Below, piece after piece: positions 56,591-64,000 of a DNA stretch of 64,000 nt. Origin of the DNA: Branchiostoma lanceolatum (Eukaryota; Chordata; Leptocardii; Amphioxiformes; Branchiostomatidae); contig NC_089740.1 of NCBI RefSeq assembly GCF_035083965.1, forward strand, positions 12,354,052 to 12,418,051, read 5' to 3'. Position numbers and translations under genes: made by a program. The notes under the pieces were generated by a model, which saw only the letters and a program-made list of their open reading frames with translations, searched no databases and was not told the DNA's origin. The stretch's first letter is position 1, and every line of letters begins with the position of its first letter.

Positions 56591-58029
56591 TCATTTTCGC
56601 CCAAGGAGTTTGGAAAGGGGTTTATTACAAAGGGCTTCAACTTGATCTTGCAGAAGTTTTGTGGAACTTTTTAGACCATGTTTTGATTCTTGTCCATCCT
56701 TGGAAGATGGAATGGTTGAAACTTTTATTTCATCGACTACGGGCAGCAAAATTTCTTCAAGGGATGGAAGAACGAATGCAAGAGAGAGCCCTGTACCAAA
56801 CTTTCCTCACATATTAGTTCAAAGTTACTTTGAGTAATAGTTCCTCAAGCTGACTACTAGTCTAGACATGGCCTTACATAACGTTATTGGCACCGTAGGG
56901 ACTAACAAGAAACACAATAGGACTTTTCTGAGCAGGAAGATGGAAAAATTAGGTCATTCAAGGATTTCCCTGAAGACTGCATGATTCTCCAATAAGAGAA
57001 GACATCAAGCAACAATACCGTGTCTTCCTATGTGACATACAAATTGGCATCAGCCAGTAACGCTTGGAGATTTTCCTCACAATACTTCTTCTTCCGACAT
57101 GACGTACAAATTGCAGTCGTCAACTATGCTCAAAAATTTTCCTTACAATACCTCGTCTTGTAATGTCACATACAAATTGGAGTTGTCAGTAATTGTGAGT
57201 TGTCAACCTTTCCTTGTGTGTGTGTGATATCTCTTCCTTTGATATTTGGCGATTTGAAATGAAAATGGTATGAAAAGTGGGATAATGTTGGGAGAGAGAT
57301 ATTTGGGAAATAAAAAGAATATAAACCCATTTAATGCTTAGAATGCTTTCATAAAAACATGAAATGTCGGAAACACAATATTTTCCCTCTCTTTGCTAAT
57401 GTCTAATATATAAAATATTTGTGCAATTTGACAGATTCAATATTGTTAAAAGTCAGTCAAACAACAACAAAAAATCCTTTCTGCTTCTTTTATATACCTT
57501 TAATATCAGCAAAAGAATTCACTGATTTATTCATCCATGTATTGTCACAATAAAATTTCCTCACAATACCATATCTTCCATTGTGACAGACAAATTGGAA
57601 TCGTCAACCTTTCATTGGTGTGCGTGTGAAACTTATACATTCATAATAAAATCTGTTTATTGTCAAGCATTTCAATACAAGATGTCAGTGTGTCTGGTGA
57701 AATATTTTACTGATGCCTACTTGAGACACAGTAGGAATTATGTACAGACTGGTACAGTATTAGAACAAAGAAAACTCACCGCCGTATTGACTTTCAGAAA
57801 TGGACTTTAGGAATGGAATTAGGATTGGTACCGAGTTTTTAAATTGTATATTATCGTGATCATTGTGTATTATGTCTGTGCATTGTATTTGTATCCAGGG
57901 AGCCTGAAAAACAGGTCAAGAGACCTGAGTGTGTCTTCTGGTTAAATAAAGAAATGAAATGAATGTAATAATTACTATTAGTAGAGCACAGCAAGGGGCT
58001 GTCTGCACCTAGACTTGTTGTCAATCAAG

Positions 58030-58720
58030 TAGTCTCCAGCTGTACTGTTTATAATGAAGTCTTCCCCTTTGCCAGGTATAAGTCTATCATTTTACACTTG
58101 TGACACGGAGAAATGACTAATCAAATGTAACTTTCCAAACTTTTCATGCCGAGTTAAGTTTACATGTCATGTTTGGCCTTTCTTTCTGTCCACTGACCGA
58201 TTTCTAATCGCAAAAACTGTGACCTAATATAGGAACTGTTGAACATTTGAAATGGTCACATTCCCCTTTCCCAGGTATAGAAGTCTATCATGTTACACAT
58301 GTGACACGGAGAAATGACTAATCAAATGTAACTTTCCGAACTTTTTATGCCGAGTTTAGTTTACATGTCATGCTTGGCCTTTCTTTCTGTTCACTGACCG
58401 ATTTCTAATCGCAACAACTGTGACCTAATATAGGAACTGTAGAACATTTGAAATGGTCACATTCCCCTTTCCCAGGTATAGAAGTCTATCAATTGACACT
58501 TGTGACACGGAGAACTGACTAATCAAATGTAACCTTCCGAACTTTTCACGCCGAGTTTAGTTTACATGTCATGCTTGGCCTTTCTTTGTGTCCACTGACC
58601 GATTTCTAATCGCAACAACCGTGACCTAATATAGGAACTGTTGAACATTTGAAATGGCGACATTCCCCTTTCCCAGGTATAGAAGTCTATCAATTGACAC
58701 TTGTGACACAGTTGTGGCAC
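58030..58720. repeat. ~201 bp tandem repeat, ~3.3 units
   Basis: CCAGGTATA recurs at 58072, 58271, 58472 and 58673. Units contain TGTGACACGGAGAAATGACT, TTAGTTTACATGTCATGCTT and CTGTGACCTAATATAGGAAC. The unit length is satellite-like. Confidence 0.95.
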
Positions 58721-59444
58721 CACTGTTTCAGCGTGGGTGGCGGGGTAATGGCTCTTCATGGATCATTTTGACTCGGTCCATATACACACAACCTACCCAA
58801 GGCTGGACGTAATGATGACAGACGCGATATGATGGGGCATCATTTCGCCATTAGCTTTCCACCTAGTCTGCCACAGTAAGAAGATTAGACCCAGGAAAGC
58901 CAGGGGAAATTGCTTCAGAATCCCATCCTACACCCAAGGTGACAGGGCCTTATAATCTATACATGCGGCCGCATCAAACGCCGCACTTTGCTTTCTAGTC
59001 CGAGAATATCATGATTTGTTGAAAGTCCCCGCGCAAATCAGCCCAACCGGTTTCATTCAATGTCTGACATAACGATGTGACAGTCACAAATACGTGTACG
59101 CTAAAGTCCTGATCCCCCCGAGTTTCAAAAATGCATGGTCACAACTTCCTGGCTTTTGAAGGTTTGATCTAACAATGTAGACATTAAGCCTTGGGTTTAC
59201 CCTGATGACTGTGATGGACATGATTGCAGCCAGTTTTGTGCAGTTAATGCCACAACTTGGTGGTTTTGCATTATAGAAGGTAGTTAGGCTGTTATAATGG
59301 CTGGACGGCTCCAGTTACTTACACCATGGCAGTGTGTCTGATCACAGTTTGTGGGAGTCTTGGAAACTTTCAAAGTTGTGTGAATTTAAAAGTTTGTGGT
59401 ACGTGTGGTTTTAACTACCGTACAAGGAGTTTGCTTGACAATGT

Positions 59445-59705
59445 AACTGGTGCTGAATGACATTCACACTAGCACTGCTGTCCCTGGTGCTTAATTACAT
59501 TCACATGGACACAGCTGTCCCTGGTGCTGAATTACATTTACACTGACATTACTGCCCATTGTAGTGAAGTACATTCACACTGACATTGCTGTCCCTGGTT
59601 CTGAGTGACATTCATACTGGCACAGTTGTCCCTAATGCTGAATGACATTCACACCGACATTGTTGTACATTCACATTGACACTGCTGTCCTTGGTGCTGA
59701 ATATC
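59445..59705. repeat. Degenerate minisatellite, TGTCCCTGGTGCTGA core
   Basis: About seven units of CTGTCCCTGGTGCTGAAT with GACATTCACACTGACA. It is the reverse complement of the 37 bp array at 63.36 kb. Confidence 0.85.
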
Positions 59706-60427
59706 ACTTTGTTTTGTCTATGTATTAAGTATTACAAGTACTGAAGGCTGCTGTCTTGTTTTTTCTTAGATTAGATGACTTAATGTAAAAAAAAAAAAAA
59801 CAGACAGAAGAAAAAGCAATACTGTTTCAAGCCGGGCTCTCTCAAACATTCACCCTTCTGTCCTTGGGAGGACCTTTGCTTCTCCAAAACTTTCACCCTT
59901 CCCTTCTGCCTTGATGGACAAATCAAAAGGTTAGTCCCTCCGAGAACCATTGCTACTGTCAGCAGAGAGGACAAGTTGATCATTCTTAGGGATTTCAGCT
60001 CACGTGTAGGTGTGGGCTCTAAGATTTTTCACTCTTCTACAGCTCACCACAGAGCTTTGATCCATCAAACAAAATGGAGGATAGAAGCAGATTGAGGGAA
60101 AAAACGCTTCAATGTATGTGTATGTGTGGATTTCACGAAATGGTCAAAAGTCCCAGGACACCAGGCAAAAGGCAAGTGTAACAAATGGATAACCTCTGCT
60201 GACACTCTGCACTTAGCACAAGCTAACCTTCAAACACCCTCTGTCAAACTTCATCCACATGGTTGCTAGCAGTGATACCAAACAACAGATTCTGTAAAAC
60301 AAGAAATCAATGATCGTACACCTCCATGGAATATCTATAGTTTTTAAATTTGTGAATTTCTGTAATTCATTATTTTGAATTTCTCTCTGATTCTGTCTAT
60401 GAATTTTCCTGCCTTCCTGTGGGATTG

Positions 60428-60632
60428 TGGACCCTAGCTAAGCCTGCAGCACCAACTGTGGACCCTGGCCAAGCCTGCAGCACCAACTGTGGACCCTGGC
60501 CAAGCCTGCAGCACCAACTGTGGACCCTGGCCAAGCCTGCAGCACCAACTGTGGACCCTGGCCAAGCCTGCAGCACCAACTGTGGACCCTGGCCAAGCCT
60601 GCAGCACCAACTGTGGACCCTGGGCCAAACCA
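60428..60632. repeat. 31 bp minisatellite, ~6.5 units
   Basis: Near-identical units GCCTGCAGCACCAACTGTGG then ACCCTGGCCAA. Because 31 is not a multiple of 3, all frames stay open and produce misleading ORFs on both strands. Confidence 0.96.
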
Positions 60633-60687
60633 GCCTTCCAATCCTGCAAGTCTCCAGCTACACCATTTTCTGCCTCACATCCTACAT

Positions 60688-61098
60688 CAGGGCTCGAAAT
60701 TCATTTTTGGGAATAGGTGCACTGGTGCACCCAACCCAAGAAATTAGGTGCACAGAAGGAATTTTGGATGCACCACATAGAATTAAGTTGAATGTCAGCA
60801 AAACATAATTACACAGTTTAACGCTGTTAAGAACTTCAATCGGTAATTCTATAGCTAACCTTAAAATTTCAAACAAGTGATATATCAAGTTAGGTACCAG
60901 AAAGGGTTACATTGCTATTTCTGACTTACATTTCGAGAATATTCTGCACACTTTGTGTACATTTCTGCCTTTACCCTATAACCTACAAAAATATCTACAA
61001 AAATATGTAGGTGCACTGGTGCACCCACTGTCAAAAATCAGGTGCACAGCTCCAATTTTGGGTGCACACAGGTGCACATGCACCCAATATTTCGAACC
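60688..61098. mobile_element. ~410 bp hAT-like element with GGTGCAC words
   Basis: Starts CAGGGCTCGAAATTCATTTT and ends ATATTTCGAACCCTG. Both sub-terminal parts carry AGGTGCACTGGTGCACCCA. A related piece at about 38200-38285 has CTAGGTGCACTTGAAAATTA and TTTCAAGCCCTG. No clear 8 bp duplication was found. Confidence 0.6.
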
Positions 61099-61384
61099 CT
61101 GTACATGTACCACTTTGCAATACTCAAATAACTGCGAACGCACACAAGGAGAAACAAACACACTTAGGTAGCAGTTTTCATGGAGGTAATTAAAATGAAA
61201 CCATTTAAAGTTTTCCCTTCAAAAGGCTGGAAATAGCATTTCAGATGGTTCAGGAGTTTAGCATTTCCCAAGAGAGCATGCCCGGACCCTCCAATTGCAA
61301 GACATCTCATCCTTTTAAGGCTAATGACAAAGAGATTGGGTCCTTCAAACAAAACTGGTATGGAAGAGAAAAATCTGGAAAAAA

Positions 61385-61780
61385 AACTAGTCTCAAGAGA
61401 AATACAGGATTTATGACCAAAAACTCTGTCTTTCAATCCGAGGGAAACGGTGACAAACTATTCAGCATTGCTAAGTGAACTGAATTAACAAAACTGATAG
61501 GAAAGAGAAAAAAATTTCAAAGATCCCAACAACAAAAAAATGGTCTCAAGAGAAATCCAGGAACTATGACCAAAAACTCTGCCTTTCAATCAGAACGAAT
61601 GTGACAAACTTTTTGGCATTGCTAAGTGAACTGAAGTAACAAAACTGACAGGAAAGAGAAAAAATCTCAACAAAAAAATTGTCTCAAGAGAAATCCATGA
61701 ATCATGACCAAAAACTCTGCCTTTCAATCAGAACGAAAGTGACAAACTTTTCAGCACGTCTAAGTGAACCGAATCTACAG
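61385..61780. repeat. Tandem repeat of ~140-150 bp, ~2.7 units
   Basis: CTCAAGAGAAAT starts units at 61392, 61545 and 61683. Each holds ATGACCAAAAACTCTG and GACAAACT, two of them TAACAAAACTGA. Confidence 0.9.
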
Positions 61781-63354
61781 CCTTTAATTTGTGCAAAGAA
61801 GCTGGTTATTGAGCACATTGGGTTTCCCATTATCTTTGCCACAGGTGGTCTTAGCGAGGAGCCTTAAATGGCAGGACTAATTGTGGCTGCCAGCAATCAA
61901 TGGGAGATAATTCCACCGAGCCTTGCGCTGAATCATACCTGTGGAAGACGGGGTATCTGTAAGGATGTGGCTGCGAAGACATGAAAGGGGAAGTCCCTTC
62001 CAAGACGTCTTCAAAGAACAAGACTCAGATGTGAAAATTGCAATGACATGCATGTTTATGAAAGGTTGTTAACCTGCCTGGGCTTTTTTGGCGACCCCTA
62101 AGGGCAGAGCCTGATTTATACTTAGGTTATAGGATTATGCTTGGTTGGAAAATATTCTGAACATTCTACCTAATATGTGAGAGTCAAAGGGAATTTTTAT
62201 CTTTTTTTTTGGCTCAACCTCACAGGAATGGTCAGATACATAGCAGATAAGAACTTTGTATCTTTGGGCATAGAGAGAGAGCTATTTCCAGCACAACTAT
62301 TTCTGTTACCTGCAATTCATCAGAACTTTTACCTGTATTTTGGAAGAACTTTCTGAAAATACCCACACCATTGTTCTGGCCCTAACTACAACCTATTCAG
62401 TTAGATGAAGCCTATGTCATTATCACACAAGCTGTCATACATTTTTGTCATGCAATAAAGTTCTTCTTCTTCTACATAGCGTTTTTTTCTGTTATTCTAT
62501 CAAGGATGTACTTTCAGGTACACAATGTGTGTCTGATTTTTCAAGGCTCACACAAGCAACATGTATTCTTATGGGACAATCAAATAAGGATTGCGAAGGA
62601 CAAATCTCTGCGTTACTACGAATACAACATTACAGGCTTTTGTGTGCAGCTATGCAATTGTAGTAAAATCACTGTTTACAATAAATCAAACCTGAGTTCT
62701 CTAATGATCACACTGAAGCCAATTACAGGATTCCTACTATTTTCAAATAACATCTTTCTGTGGCCTTACCACTCTCTTTTGTTGTACAGTCCTTATCAAA
62801 AAGTCTAAATTGATATGAATAACTGCTTTTCACATATTGCCAATACTACAGGACCACACTTGAGTAGATTGAAACCAAACTATGAAGGACAAATCTATTT
62901 TTGGTAGTTTATCAGGCAGCTTTTCAATATTCCATTACATTATCTGGCTTTCAAACAATGGAAACTCATAAAAACAAGTTTCATAATGAGTACTGTTGTT
63001 AATATAATATACAATTTACAGACAGGTGTGGGAAGTTTTTTTCTGATACATGTTTTGTGTGTTACATGACATTATGATAATATAGAAGCATACTGATATA
63101 ACATTTCTGGATGCGGATTTAACACTTATATGTATACATGGTATTTGACTATGATGGTGCTTCAATCGTTAAACCTATGCAAGATATAGAACCCAAAACA
63201 TGTATTAAGATGTGTGGTATCCAGGTACACAGTATATGCTTGCCTGAAACTGCAAGCCAGGGTGAAGCCATGTGCAAATTTGCACTCTTAGATACATAAA
63301 AGATCATACTTTACATCATCAATAGAAGACTTCAATAGTGTTTGTGTGAATGTT

Positions 63355-64000
63355 AAGTGTTAATCAGCACTAGTGATAGCAGTGTCAACATGAAGGTTAG
63401 TCAGCACCAGGGACAGCAGTGTCAGTGTGAAGGTAATTCAGCACTAGGGACAGCAGTGTCAGCATGAAGGTTAGTCAGCACTAGGGACAGCAGCGTTCGT
63501 GAGGGTTAATCCGCATTGGGGACAGCAGCGTCAGTATGAGGGTTAATCCGCACTGGGGATAGCAGCGTCAGTGTGAGGGTTAATCCGCACTGGGGACAGC
63601 AGTGTAAGTGTGAAGGTTAATCAGCACCAGGGACAGCAGTGTCAGTGTGAGTGTTATTCAGCACCAGGGACAGCAGTGTCAGTGTGAAGGTTATTCAGAA
63701 CCAGTGACAGCAGTGTCAGTGTGAGGGTTAATCAGCACCAGTGACAGCAGTGTCAGTGTGAAGGTTAATCAGCACCAGGGACAGCAGTGTCAGTGTGAAG
63801 GTTATTCAGAACCAGTGACAGCAGTGTCAGTGTGAGGGTTAAACAGCACCAGTGACAGCAGTGTCAGTGTGAAGGTTAATCAGCACCTGGGACAGCAGTG
63901 TCAGTGTCAGTGTTATTCAGCACCAGGGACAGCAGTGTCAGTGTGAGGGTTAATCAGTACCTTGGACAGCAGTGTCAGTGTGAAGGTTAATCAGCACCAG
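63355..64000. repeat. 37 bp minisatellite running off the window
   Basis: About 17 units of GGTTAATCAGCACCAGGGAC then AGCAGTGTCAGTGTGAA. Early units are more diverged (AATCCGCACTGGGGACAGCA). The array reaches the last base, so its full length is unknown. Confidence 0.95.

Larger units (their letters stand above)
48729..64000. other. 15 kb without a supportable gene
   Basis: Between the last recognised AAA exon and the window end I find only repeats and unstructured AT-rich sequence. It may be long introns holding the missing AAA N-terminal exons, or intergenic DNA. ORFs of 60-138 codons here lack motifs and splice context. The listed repeats account for roughly a third of the span. Repeat-poor parts include 50500-51900, 56600-58000 and 61900-63340. 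Confidence 0.5.

Noticed and set aside
60397-60808. ORFs rich in Ala-Pro-Trp-Cys on both strands
   Set aside because: Products of the 31 bp minisatellite in every frame.
49165-64000. Regularly spaced repeats that might suggest a CRISPR array
   Set aside because: Units are head-to-tail with no unique spacers, no cas genes, and the window is clearly eukaryotic.

Overview
The window is animal nuclear DNA: split genes with GT/AG introns, two Pol III tRNA genes, tRNA-derived SINEs, LINE tails, many short inverted-repeat elements and minisatellites. Gene content (condensin II, riboflavin kinase, RNF180) and compact introns packed with foldback elements fit an invertebrate deuterostome, most likely a cephalochordate (amphioxus). 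The species is an inference. All exon models were built by eye from splice sites, reading phase and remembered family features. No database was searched.

Layout. 137-10109 (+): the 3' two thirds of NCAPG2, the condensin II HEAT subunit, 17 exons ending at a true stop. 11057-15196 (-): a five-exon secretory-pathway cyclophilin, convergent with NCAPG2, with poly(A) signals only about 30 bp apart. 16237-17334: a 1.1 kb element with inverted ends. 18088-18984 (+): a ten-finger C2H2 protein in one coding exon. 20793-24244 (-): a small secreted WAP-type cysteine-rich protein whose introns hold two tRNA-Ser(AGA) genes. 27365-31666 (-): riboflavin kinase, complete, with its first coding exon present twice. 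34385-40144 (+): RNF180/Rines-like membrane E3 ligase, with the first half of its RING exon repeated in tandem five times. 41937-48728 (-): the AAA+ part of a VPS4-like ATPase whose N-terminal exons were not found. 48729-64000: no gene that I can support; minisatellites, MITEs, LINE and SINE remnants.

The genes form no pathway or operon. They are unrelated housekeeping and regulatory genes. What stands out is structural: partial duplications that copy splice sites or half exons in five genes (NCAPG2 twice, RFK, RNF180, the AAA gene), a TAGC/GCTA-ended element family with 9 bp target duplications, and four minisatellites that share one core word in both orientations. I see no phage, plasmid, CRISPR or bacterial gene cluster.
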